Source: an uncultured Eubacteriales bacterium (GTDB lineage: Bacteria; Bacillota; Clostridia; Oscillospirales; UBA644). From it: DNA of 64,000 bases. This document shows, one piece after another, positions 1-7,476 of this stretch. A program made the translations under genes and the position numbers. A model generated the notes under the pieces. That model had not been told where the DNA came from. It ran no database searches and worked only from the letters and a program-made list of their open reading frames with translations. The stretch spans positions 1 through 64,000 of the forward strand of contig CAKSBH010000005.1 in the NCBI GenBank assembly GCA_934438175.1. The letters are read 5' to 3'. The number at the start of each line of letters is the position of its first letter. Within the stretch, counting starts at the first letter, position 1.

Positions 1-26
1 CTTCCGCTCTTCAAGAGTGCTCCGCT

Positions 27-55
27 ATTATACAGCATACAATCCCGTTTGTCAA
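27..55 (-). promoter_or_regulatory. SigA-type promoter reading out of the left edge
   Basis: On the minus strand TTGACA (50-55) and TATAAT (27-32) are separated by exactly 17 bp, a full consensus match. It points away from the LRR gene and off the window, so an unseen minus-strand gene should start just to the left. Only about 20 bases of its leader are visible. Confidence 0.75.
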
Positions 56-83
56 GAGGATTTTTTTAAGTTTTTTCATTTTT

Positions 84-1988
84 TTATTTCAGCACAATTT
101 GTCCCGAAACCGCCTGAAAGATCAGAATCATATCGTTCAGCGTAACCTGACCGTCCCCGTTGACATCGGCAAGATAGCGGTGGCTCTCATCGGAAGCCAC
201 GCTTCCGGACAAAATCTGGAACGTGTATACCATATCGTTCAGCGTCAAAGCGCCATCCTGGTTCACGTCCCCGAGAATGTTGTTCAACGTCTTGACGGAA
301 AGCGGACGGCTCATGACCGATTCCCTCACATTCTGAGGATCGGAGGTGTCAACCGCCGTTACACGAACAATATAAGAAGTATCCGAAGTCAGCTTGGACA
401 CCAGATCGACCGGATCCGCCAGCGGCTCCGTGGTCAGGCGCCGGTACGACGACCAACCGGAACGATAAAGATATACGTGATATCCCGTTGCTTTCTCCAC
501 CGGTTCCCACTGAATTGTAAAGGAATTGCGGCGCGTCTGCAGAATACGGACGACCGGAGCCCGAAGATCCACGCCGGCAACACAAAAGCCATACCGCCGT
601 GCATAATAAAAGGCATCCGACCCTTCGGCGCAGATAAATGCCGGAGAAGCATCGTTTCCGAATGCATTGCGGTCAATGGAGACCTCTTCTCCCAGAAATT
701 CAAGATCGTCCAATTCCAGACATCCCTCAAACGCATACTTTCCCACGACGGAAACCGAAGCAGGCAACGTAAGCCGTTCCAGATTTCCGCAGCCGAAAAA
801 GGCGCTTGCCCCGATTACCTCCAGACCTTCCGGCAACAGAAACGTTCGGTCTGTTCTTTCTGCAAACAGGTACGATGCCAAAGCACGGATATCCGACGGC
901 AACACCATCGGGTCTGCCGTATCGCCCCGGAAAGCATACGCCGTTTTTCCCAGACAAACAACGCCGTTTCCCTGCGCGGAAAGCCATGCGGTTCCTTCCA
1001 CACAGCCGACTCCCACAAACAAAAGCCCGTCCGGGACCGAAATGTCCGCAAGCGATATGCAGTCCCGCAGGGCGTACATTCCCAAGGTATCGGTCGTCTC
1101 CGCAAGAACAAGTTTTTTCAGATACGGATTCTGACGCATCGCATTCGGCGCGATTTCCGTCGTCCCCTCAGGGACAACAAACTCCGCATCCTTTTTGGCA
1201 GGCGGGTAAAAAATCAAGGTCCGCCCGTCCTTGGAATACAGAACGCCGTCAACACTCTTATAATATTCATTCGCGACATCGACCTCAATGCTTTCCAATT
1301 CGGCACAACCCGCAAACGCATTCGGATCGATTCCCTCAATCGTTGAAGAGATGCGAATGGACGTAATGCCTCGCACGCCGCGGAAAGCATCCGCATCCAG
1401 ATACGCCACATAACGGGGTCCTGCACCGGGAACATTCAACTTTGCGGGAAGGACAAGACGCCCACCCACACCGTTGTATGTGTGCAAGGTCAAAAAATCG
1501 CCCCGCATGGAATACACGTACGGTTCTTCCGGCGTTTCGGTCAGAGAAATCTTCCCTCCGAACCGACGCACATAGTCATAAGCCGCAGACCCGACCGTTC
1601 CGGTCAGAACCAACGCAGCGCAATCGTCAAACGCAAAGGCACCGATCTCCGTTAAAGAAGCCGGAAGAGAAATCTGCGTAAGCGAAAGGCATCCGGCGAA
1701 AGCGGTGTCGCCGATCTTTTCTACCATATCCGGAAGCACAACCGTCACAAGCGCGGATTGGTTGCGGAATGCGCCTGCCCCGATCTCCACCACCGGCAGC
1801 CCAGCCAATTTGTCGGGAACCGTAACCGATCGGTCCGTTCCGGTATAGCCAATTACAACGACGCCGGAAGCGTCTTCGGTTTTTCTGTAAGAAAACACAC
1901 CGTCGTCATCTGCCGAAGCCATCAAAGAAAGACCAAGACAGAAAGCGAACGCAGCAAGAAGAAGCAATATTTTTTTTGCAACCCGCAT
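84..1988 (-). CDS. secreted leucine-rich-repeat (BspA-type) protein with FN3 and dockerin domains
   Basis: A predicted secreted protein of 634 residues. Residues 1-26 form a signal peptide with a basic start and a long Leu/Ala core. About 30-470 carry LRR_5/BspA-type repeats (recurring pattern 'I...AF.GC..L..I.LP'). About 480-565 resemble a fibronectin type III domain. The last 64 residues (571-634) are a type I dockerin with two calcium loops, DVNQDG and DVNGDG, each followed by a TLND helix. Dockerins bind cohesins, so the protein probably docks on a scaffoldin or cell-surface cohesin outside the cell, with the LRR part as adhesin or binding module. The start is ATG at 1988: GGAGG lies 7 nt upstream, whereas an in-frame ATG 7 codons earlier has no ribosome site. 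It lies 45 nt after the nitroreductase gene and may share its promoter. No catalytic domain is visible; the ligand is unknown. Confidence 0.85.
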   Translation of the reverse strand: MRVAKKILLLLAAFAFCLGLSLMASADDDGVFSYRKTEDASGVVVIGYTGTDRSVTVPDKLAGLPVVEIGAGAFRNQSALVTVVLPDMVEKIGDTAFAGCLSLTQISLPASLTEIGAFAFDDCAALVLTGTVGSAAYDYVRRFGGKISLTETPEEPYVYSMRGDFLTLHTYNGVGGRLVLPAKLNVPGAGPRYVAYLDADAFRGVRGITSIRISSTIEGIDPNAFAGCAELESIEVDVANEYYKSVDGVLYSKDGRTLIFYPPAKKDAEFVVPEGTTEIAPNAMRQNPYLKKLVLAETTDTLGMYALRDCISLADISVPDGLLFVGVGCVEGTAWLSAQGNGVVCLGKTAYAFRGDTADPMVLPSDIRALASYLFAERTDRTFLLPEGLEVIGASAFFGCGNLERLTLPASVSVVGKYAFEGCLELDDLEFLGEEVSIDRNAFGNDASPAFICAEGSDAFYYARRYGFCVAGVDLRAPVVRILQTRRNSFTIQWEPVEKATGYHVYLYRSGWSSYRRLTTEPLADPVDLVSKLTSDTSYIVRVTAVDTSDPQNVRESVMSRPLSVKTLNNILGDVNQDGALTLNDMVYTFQILSGSVASDESHRYLADVNGDGQVTLNDMILIFQAVSGQIVLK

Positions 1989-2033
1989 CGGGGAACCTCC
2001 TTCCGGCATTTTGGATGAAAAACACCGAATCTC

Positions 2034-2555
2034 TTACCAAATATTCTCATGCACAATATCATCCGTATCCCGCCGGGGACGGTCCCGATAACAACCGGAA
2101 TCCGGAACACCAAGCGGCGTTAAGGCGACAACCCGCAAATGCGCAGGAATGTGCAACTGTTTACGAACCGGTTCTTCCTCAAACCATCCGACCCAGCAAG
2201 TCCCCAGCCCCTCTGCTGCCGCCGCGAGGCAAAAGTGTTCCAGCGCAATGCCGCAGTCCGTCATATAATACGGCTTGCCGTCCACATTTCCGCTTTCGGC
2301 GGGATCGGCACACAGAACAAAAACATACGGGGCTTTTGTATAAGCCGTAGGAGACGGGTTGTCCTGCATCACCACGCCCAATTGCTTTTTCAGTTCGGGG
2401 TCGCTGACCTGGATCAGATGCCAGCACTGCATGTTCTTCCAGGACGGCGCCTGTCGGAATGCCGAAAGAATCCGGTCAAGAACATCCTTGCCAATTTTTT
2501 CCGATTTATACGCACGGCAGCTTCTGCGTGCGGCAACCGCCTCATAAAAATCCAT
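2034..2555 (-). CDS. nitroreductase family protein
   Basis: A 173-residue flavoprotein-like protein of the nitroreductase superfamily, which uses FMN and NAD(P)H to reduce nitro compounds, quinones or flavins in the cytoplasm. The N-terminus has the family start 'RRSCRAYK' (phosphate-binding Arg residues) and 'APSWKNMQ.W' (substrate/FMN-contacting segment, residues 36-46). The middle contains 'DCGIALEHFCLAAAAEGLGTCW', typical of the family dimer core. Length is at the short end for the family (about 170-220). ATG start with an AGAGG-type ribosome site. A consensus promoter lies at 2618-2646. The true substrate cannot be told from sequence. Confidence 0.85.
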   Translation of the reverse strand: MDFYEAVAARRSCRAYKSEKIGKDVLDRILSAFRQAPSWKNMQCWHLIQVSDPELKKQLGVVMQDNPSPTAYTKAPYVFVLCADPAESGNVDGKPYYMTDCGIALEHFCLAAAAEGLGTCWVGWFEEEPVRKQLHIPAHLRVVALTPLGVPDSGCYRDRPRRDTDDIVHENIW

Positions 2556-2617
2556 CTTCCGACCTCTTTCTCCGAATCTCCTGAAATTTCGAGGGATTTC
2601 CCCCTATTATACGGCAT

Positions 2618-2646
2618 AGTATAACATAAATTATTTTTTCTGTCAA
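2618..2646 (-). promoter_or_regulatory. SigA-type promoter for the nitroreductase gene
   Basis: Minus-strand TTGACA (2641-2646) and TATACT (2618-2623) with 17 bp between them, about 60 nt upstream of the nitroreductase start. It is back-to-back with the plus-strand promoter at 2662-2690. Confidence 0.75.
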
Positions 2647-2661
2647 CTCATCGTTATCCAC

Positions 2662-2690
2662 TTTACAGAACCGCTTTTTTTATGTATAAT
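2662..2690 (+). promoter_or_regulatory. SigA-type promoter for the scpAB operon
   Basis: TTTACA (2662-2667), 17 bp, TATAAT (2685-2690). The gene start at 2726 is about 29 nt after the expected transcription start. It is divergent with the nitroreductase promoter. Confidence 0.75.
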
Positions 2691-2725
2691 TAAGAAGAAA
2701 GGTTCTGTTGCGGAGGAAACACCTG

Positions 2726-3328
2726 ATGCTGTACGATTATTTTTCCCGGAAATCCTCGGGGCTTGCGGTTGCGGATATCCCGGAAGTTTTGTTTTTTACA
2801 TTCTGTCTCATCCTGTCTGCATGGGCAGTCTTCCGGCTTCATGATGCGGTTCAGACCTTCTTTCTCCGGAAAGATTCCCCGGAAAAGAAACCATGGCTGC
2901 GCACGGAAATCCGGAAACCGGACACCTGGATATCCCTGTTGTATCTGGTTCTGTTCGGCATTGCATGGCGACCGTCTGTTTCACATGGTAAAAAAACGAG
3001 AAGAACCGGACTTTTGATCGCGCTTTCCGGTCCGCTCGCCTGTTTTTTACTTTCCGTTGTTGCCTTCGGGGCAATCCGGCTTGCCGTGCTTCTCAAGTTG
3101 TTTTATCTTCGGCTTGCCGCAAAAGCGCTGTTCCGGACAGCTTTCTACACCGCCGTGTTTTCCCTGTTTCCCCTTCCGCCCTACGACGGCGGAACATTCC
3201 TCACCGCACTGCTTCCGGAACGGGTACAGGGCGGGTTTGAAAAAAGTTCCGGTCTGGCACCGGTTCTTCTTTATACTGCAGGACTGTTTCTTGCGCTGTT
3301 TGACTTTATCCCCTTTCCGATTCTCTGA
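2726..3328 (+). CDS. membrane protein resembling a degenerate M50 (site-2) protease
   Basis: A 200-residue membrane protein with four or five hydrophobic segments. Near residues 145-155 it has 'SLFPLPPYDGG', clearly related to the 'NLIPLPPLDG' motif of the M50 protease encoded next door, which carries a metal-binding Asp. Another shared feature is the 'SGPLACFLL' segment, like 'AGPLSNLIL' in the neighbour. No HExxH zinc motif is visible, so it is probably an inactive paralogue or a partner of the neighbour. Start: GGAGG lies 8 nt before ATG 2726; an upstream in-frame TTG at 2708 has no ribosome site. First gene of an operon running to 6254. Confidence is good for a real gene and moderate for the M50 relation. 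Confidence 0.7.
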   Translation: MLYDYFSRKSSGLAVADIPEVLFFTFCLILSAWAVFRLHDAVQTFFLRKDSPEKKPWLRTEIRKPDTWISLLYLVLFGIAWRPSVSHGKKTRRTGLLIALSGPLACFLLSVVAFGAIRLAVLLKLFYLRLAAKALFRTAFYTAVFSLFPLPPYDGGTFLTALLPERVQGGFEKSSGLAPVLLYTAGLFLALFDFIPFPIL

Positions 3329-3340
3329 CGGAGGTTTGCT

Positions 3341-4024
3341 ATGATTATAAGTTATCTGATTCTTTTGATTTCCGGGCAGCTGACGCTGCTGCAATTCCTT
3401 CAATACCTGTGCTTTTCCATGCTTGCCGTCATGATTGCCATGTCTTTTCATGAATTCTCTCATGCGCTTGCCGCGAAACTGATGGGAGACCGCACCGCAA
3501 AAGAACAGGGACGCCTTTCGCTGAATCCGTTGGCACACCTGGATCCGATGGGGCTTCTGCTTCTGCTTTTGTTCGGAATCGGCTTTGCCAAGCCCGTCAA
3601 CGTCAATCCCCGCAGGTTCAAAAATCCACGGCTGGGAATGATTCTGACTGCGGCGGCAGGTCCGCTTTCCAATCTGATTCTGGCGTTTGCTCTCATGTTC
3701 GGTTACATCGGCGCATGGATTGCGAATTATCAGAATCCTTCTGTTTTTCTGCAGAATCTTCTGCTCCTGCTCAACATCACCGTCTGGTACAACATTGTTC
3801 TGGCGGTTTTCAACCTCATTCCGCTTCCTCCGCTGGACGGGTCCAAGATTTTAGGCGAACTGCTGCCCCCGAAGATGCGGCTTTCCTATTATAATCTGGA
3901 ACGATACCGTTTTTATATCTGGATCGGACTGATTCTTGTGCTGAACCGCACCAACATCATCGAAACGGTCGGATACGGTATTTTGTCCTGGTTCGAACAG
4001 ATCATTCTTCCGGTCTTCATCTGA
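3341..4024 (+). CDS. site-2 protease family (M50) membrane metalloprotease
   Basis: A 227-residue integral membrane protein of the M50 family, compact type without PDZ domain. The zinc motif 'HEFSHA' lies at residues 33-38 in the first helix pair, followed by the family segment 'GRLSLNPLAHLDP.G', 'AAGPLSNL' and the second metal-ligand motif 'NLIPLPPLDGSKIL' (about residues 157-170). Such enzymes cut substrates within the membrane; the substrate here is unknown. Position directly before scpA is common in Clostridia. ATG start with GGAGG 7 nt upstream, 12 nt after the previous gene. Confidence 0.88.
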   Translation: MIISYLILLISGQLTLLQFLQYLCFSMLAVMIAMSFHEFSHALAAKLMGDRTAKEQGRLSLNPLAHLDPMGLLLLLLFGIGFAKPVNVNPRRFKNPRLGMILTAAAGPLSNLILAFALMFGYIGAWIANYQNPSVFLQNLLLLLNITVWYNIVLAVFNLIPLPPLDGSKILGELLPPKMRLSYYNLERYRFYIWIGLILVLNRTNIIETVGYGILSWFEQIILPVFI

Positions 4025-4034
4025 GGGAGGATTT

Positions 4035-4766
4035 ATGGAATCACCGAATTACAAGCTGGAGCGGTTGGATTTCGACGGCCCGCTGGACGTTCTCCTTTCT
4101 CTGATTGAAAAACACAAGCTGGATATCCGGGATCTCCCCATTGCACATCTGCTGGAGCAGTATCTGGCATTTATCCGGGAATGCGAAGAGCAGAACTGGG
4201 ATCTGACCGCCGACTTTATTGAAATGATTGCGCGGCTGACCTACATCAAATCGTATTCCCTGCTTCCGCCGTCGGAAAATACGGAGGAGGAAGAAGATCC
4301 CAAACAGGAACTGGAGCGGATGCTTCAGGAATATGCCCGCTACAAGCAACTGGCGGGCGAACTGCGAAGCGACTATATCGGAGACCGGATCTGGTTCCGG
4401 GAAGGCAACGACGAGACATTGCCAAAGCCCCCGTCCGATTTCCGTTTTATTCCGGATAAACTGCAAAACGCATATCGGCGTGTTCTGATCAAATACGCTG
4501 CCATGCAGCCGGACCCCGGAAGGTTGGGAACCCTCATCAACACCACATACGTACCGATTACAGCATGCGTCTCGCGGCTGACGGAACGCTTCCGGGAAAC
4601 GCCACGGATGGAGTTTGAAAAAATTTTTGATGCCTGCCGCAGCCGATCGGAAATAATTGCCACATTTTTGGCAATACTGGAATTGCTGCGGTGCGGAAGG
4701 TTGGATATGACGGCAGAAGACGAAAAAGTTGAGCTGTTTGTCATAGACGACACGGAAGGAGAGTAA
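4035..4766 (+). CDS. scpA: segregation and condensation protein A
   Basis: ScpA, 243 residues, the kleisin subunit that bridges the two heads of the SMC dimer and binds ScpB in the bacterial condensin. The N-terminus 'LERLDFDGPLDVLLSLIEKHKLDIRDLPI' type sequence (residues 8-38) is the ScpA signature, followed by 'TADFIEMIARLTYIKSYSLLP'. The C-terminal winged-helix region (about 170-243) includes 'EIIATFLAILELLR'. Length is normal. GGGAGG precedes the ATG by 6 nt. Three bases separate it from scpB, so the two are translationally coupled and made together. Confidence 0.95.
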   Translation: MESPNYKLERLDFDGPLDVLLSLIEKHKLDIRDLPIAHLLEQYLAFIRECEEQNWDLTADFIEMIARLTYIKSYSLLPPSENTEEEEDPKQELERMLQEYARYKQLAGELRSDYIGDRIWFREGNDETLPKPPSDFRFIPDKLQNAYRRVLIKYAAMQPDPGRLGTLINTTYVPITACVSRLTERFRETPRMEFEKIFDACRSRSEIIATFLAILELLRCGRLDMTAEDEKVELFVIDDTEGE

Positions 4767-4769
4767 ACT

Positions 4770-5318
4770 ATGTCAGAACTTCCCCTCACATCAGCGTTGG
4801 AAGCCATTCTGTTCGCATCCCCCGCTCCGGTCAGTTGCTCGCGTGCGGCAACGGTTCTGGGGGTATCCGAACAGGAAGTCCGGGATGCCATGGAAGCCCT
4901 TGCCGCTTCCTGCCGGGAAGACGCACGGGGCATTGAACTGGTATGCAAAACCGACGGATACCGGTTTATTACCAAAAAGATCCACGCGCCCGTCGTTGCC
5001 GCCTATCTGGCGACACGTCGCCCCACATTGTCCAACGCTGCCATGGAGACGCTTGCCATTGCCGCCTACAACCAACCCGTCACCAAAACGTATATCAGTC
5101 AGATCCGAGGCGTTTCTTCTTCCGAAATTGTCGATGCCTTGGTGGAAAAAGGGCTGCTGGAAGAGAACGGAAAATTGGATCTTCCCGGACGGCCGATGAG
5201 TTTTGTCACAACCGACAAATTCCTCACGGTCTTCGGGCTGGATTCTCTGAAAAATCTTCCCGAAGCAGACTTTGCCAGTGAGGACATCGAAATGGAGCTG
5301 CCCCCCGTAAACGCCTGA
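4770..5318 (+). CDS. scpB: segregation and condensation protein B
   Basis: ScpB, 182 residues, the tandem winged-helix partner of ScpA in the SMC complex. The segment 'ALEAILFASPAPVS' at the start and 'LSNAAMETLAIAAYNQPVTKTYISQIRGVSS' type sequence (about 92-120) are family signatures, followed by 'LLEENGKLDLPGRP' and 'FVTTDKFLTVFGL'. It starts 3 nt after the scpA stop with an AGGAG site inside the end of scpA. Confidence 0.95.
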   Translation: MSELPLTSALEAILFASPAPVSCSRAATVLGVSEQEVRDAMEALAASCREDARGIELVCKTDGYRFITKKIHAPVVAAYLATRRPTLSNAAMETLAIAAYNQPVTKTYISQIRGVSSSEIVDALVEKGLLEENGKLDLPGRPMSFVTTDKFLTVFGLDSLKNLPEADFASEDIEMELPPVNA

Positions 5319-5333
5319 ACACAGGAGGAAATC

Positions 5334-5846
5334 ATGCGGATTTTTCTGCCGCTCCTTTTCGTCACAACGTTGATTCTGACCGTGCTTTTTACACAAGCAC
5401 GGTTTTCCTTTTATTGGGACGGAAAGACGGTGCGGGCAAACATCGGTTTTCTGTTTTTTTCCTGGACGCTGCCCCCGAAACAGAAAAAAACGAAAACAAA
5501 AGCCGTGCAAAAAAAGAAAAAAACGTTGCCGGTTCAAGCCATTCACAGTTTACCACCCCTGATCCGGTCGCTTTTCCGGCATCTGCAGGTGAAGCACCTG
5601 TGTCTGAATCTGACCTTCGGTTCCCCGGACGCCGCAAAGACAGCCCTGCAATACGGAACCGCTGCCGCGCTGGCGGCTCCGCTGACCGAGCTTCTTGTTC
5701 TCCGGAACCGTCCGGAAAACATTTCCGTACAATTCCGCCCGGATTTTGAAATCTGGCAGACAACCGGAACCGCCGAAGGAGAACTTCGCATCCGTCCGGT
5801 TTTTCTGCTGATTCCTCTGCTCCGGATTGCAATGAAAGGAAGGTAG
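5334..5846 (+). CDS. DUF2953 domain protein
   Basis: A 170-residue protein with an N-terminal membrane segment (residues 1-20), a Lys-rich linker near 50-65 (many AAA codons) and a C-terminal part with 'LNLTFGSPDAAKTALQYGTAAALAAPL' type sequence that matches the DUF2953 family. In spore-forming Firmicutes this family is regularly encoded immediately before ytfJ/gerW, as here (4 nt gap). Function unknown; a sporulation role is inferred only from that link. Confidence 0.75.
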   Translation: MRIFLPLLFVTTLILTVLFTQARFSFYWDGKTVRANIGFLFFSWTLPPKQKKTKTKAVQKKKKTLPVQAIHSLPPLIRSLFRHLQVKHLCLNLTFGSPDAAKTALQYGTAAALAAPLTELLVLRNRPENISVQFRPDFEIWQTTGTAEGELRIRPVFLLIPLLRIAMKGR

Positions 5847-5849
5847 CCC

Positions 5850-6254
5850 ATGAGCGAAGCACAAAGTCCGATCCGGGAAATTCTGGATACGGCAATCAAA
5901 AACATCAAAAATCTGGCAGACGTCAACACCATTGTCGGAGCCCCGATTATGACCAACGACGGAACGACCGTTGTGCCGGTGTCCCGCCTGAGCGTCGGAT
6001 TCGCATCCGGCGGCTCCGACTTTGCGACCAAAGAACAGGCGGCACGGGATAAAACCAGCTTCGGAGGCGGAGGCGGTGCCGGTGTAAGCATCACTCCGGT
6101 CGCTTTTCTTCTGGTCACACCGCTCGGAGATGTACGGCTGTTGCCGGTTTCGGAAGAATCCTCCACCGGAGCGAAAATTCTGGATCTTCTGCCGGAACTG
6201 ATGGCAAAAGCACGCGACTATTTTGCAGAGAAACAAAAGAAGACGGACTCATAA
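5850..6254 (+). CDS. ytfJ: GerW family sporulation protein (YtfJ)
   Basis: A 134-residue protein of the GerW/YtfJ family. In Bacillus subtilis the family member is made in the forespore and is needed for L-alanine-triggered germination. Family traits seen: 'TIVGAPI....GTTVVPVSRLSVGFASGGSDF' type strand region (residues 30-60), a Gly-rich stretch 'FGGGGGAG' near 70 and 'VTPLGDVRLLPV'. It is the last gene of the scpAB operon; the stop codon lies in the loop of the terminator at 6236-6272. Confidence 0.9.
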   Translation: MSEAQSPIREILDTAIKNIKNLADVNTIVGAPIMTNDGTTVVPVSRLSVGFASGGSDFATKEQAARDKTSFGGGGGAGVSITPVAFLLVTPLGDVRLLPVSEESSTGAKILDLLPELMAKARDYFAEKQKKTDS

Positions 6255-6272
6255 GAGCCCGTCTTCTTCTTT
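6236..6272. terminator. bidirectional terminator between ytfJ and dnaJ
   Basis: AAGAAGACGG and CCGTCTTCTT pair around a short CTC/GAG inner stem, with A-rich and T-rich flanks. It can stop transcription from both converging operons. The stop codons of ytfJ and dnaJ lie in or right at its edges. Confidence 0.85.
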
Positions 6273-7410
6273 ATTTGAACGAATCTTTTACTTTATCCCA
6301 GAACGTCCGGTTTTTCTCATAACTCTTCCCGTTGCTTTCCGCATCAAACTGACGCAGAAGTTCTTTCTGACGGGAAGTCAGGTTTTTGGGCGTTTCCACC
6401 AGAATACGCACAAACATACTGCCTCTGCCCTTGCTGTTCAGATACGGAACACCGAGATTCTTGAACGAAACCGTGGTATGCGACTGCATTCCTTCCGGAA
6501 CTTTATAAGTAACCTTGGTTCCGTCAATGGTCGGAATCTCCAGAGTACAGCCGAGTGTTGCCTGAACCAGCGTGATGGGAACGTCACAATACAAATCAAA
6601 ATCCCGGCGCTCAAACAAAGAATGAGGACGAACGCGAACCGATACACGGACATCGCCGTTCGGACCGCCCTTCAAGCCCTTACCGCCTTCGCCGCGGACC
6701 AGAATGGTGTTCCCCTGCCCGATACCCGCGGGAATGTTGACGGTGAGCGTGCGATCCCGCCGGATCTGACCGGTGCCGGAACAGGTGCGACAGGGATTGG
6801 TAATGATCTTGCCGGAACCGCCGCAACGGGGACATGTTTTTTCGGTCTGCACTGCACCGAAAATGGTCTGCGATACTGCTTTGACCACCCCGGAACCGTT
6901 GCAGTTCGGACAGGTCGTGGGAGAAGTCCCCTTCGCCGCGCCGGAGCCGTCGCAATCCGGACACGATTCGCTGCGACGGATGCGGATCTCCTTCTGGCAG
7001 CCGAACACCGCCTCTTTGAAATCCAACGTCACCGAAACACCGATATCCTCACCGGGAACGGCTGCCGAACGACGGCGTGAGCCGCCTCCGAAGAAGCTGC
7101 CGAAAATATCCCCGATATCTCCGAAATCCACATTGGTGGTATAACCGCCATAGTTGCCTGTGGCTCCGCCGCCATAAGAGGGATCGACCCCCGCATGACC
7201 GAACTGGTCATACCGCTGACGTTTTTCCGCATCCGACAAAACGCCGTATGCCTCGTTGACATCCTTGAATTTCTTTTCCGCTTCCTTATCCCCCGGATGC
7301 AGGTCGGGGTGACATTCTTTGGCAAGTTTCCGGTACGCCTTTTTGATTTCCTCCTCGGTTGCCGTTTTCCCTACGCCGAGAACCTCGTAATAATCTCTTT
7401 TTTCTGCCAT
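6271..7410 (-). CDS. dnaJ: molecular chaperone DnaJ
   Basis: DnaJ (Hsp40), 379 residues, type I. It delivers unfolded proteins to DnaK and stimulates its ATPase. J domain at residues 1-70 with the HPD motif at about 33-35; Gly/Phe-rich linker at about 75-115; four zinc-binding CxxCxGxG repeats (CPDCDGSG, CPNCNGSG, CPRCGGSG, CRTCSGTG) at about 145-215; C-terminal substrate-binding domains to the end. Last gene of the hrcA operon, 66 nt after dnaK with a GC-rich hairpin in the gap. Confidence 0.97.
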   Translation of the reverse strand: MAEKRDYYEVLGVGKTATEEEIKKAYRKLAKECHPDLHPGDKEAEKKFKDVNEAYGVLSDAEKRQRYDQFGHAGVDPSYGGGATGNYGGYTTNVDFGDIGDIFGSFFGGGSRRRSAAVPGEDIGVSVTLDFKEAVFGCQKEIRIRRSESCPDCDGSGAAKGTSPTTCPNCNGSGVVKAVSQTIFGAVQTEKTCPRCGGSGKIITNPCRTCSGTGQIRRDRTLTVNIPAGIGQGNTILVRGEGGKGLKGGPNGDVRVSVRVRPHSLFERRDFDLYCDVPITLVQATLGCTLEIPTIDGTKVTYKVPEGMQSHTTVSFKNLGVPYLNSKGRGSMFVRILVETPKNLTSRQKELLRQFDAESNGKSYEKNRTFWDKVKDSFK

Positions 7411-7440
7411 GTAGGATCCAAACCCTTCCGACGGACATGC

Positions 7441-7461
7441 GGGGCGGCGCTTTGCCGCCCC
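7441..7461 (-). other. intercistronic hairpin between dnaK and dnaJ
   Basis: GGGGCGGC and GCCGCCCC pair around a 5-nt loop. No U-run follows on the minus strand, so it is more likely an mRNA-stabilising or processing hairpin after dnaK than a full terminator. Confidence 0.6.
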
Positions 7462-7476
7462 GGAGTACGTCTTCCC

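Noticed and set aside
99..1346. Long plus-strand reading frame (415 codons) opposite the LRR gene
   Set aside because: It is the antisense of a clear secreted LRR/dockerin gene, has no ribosome site and shows basic, low-complexity translation typical of a shadow frame.
3990..4002. GGTTCGAAC-like sequence resembling a tRNA T-arm
   Set aside because: It lies inside the M50 protease gene and no cloverleaf arms surround it. No tRNA was found anywhere in the window.
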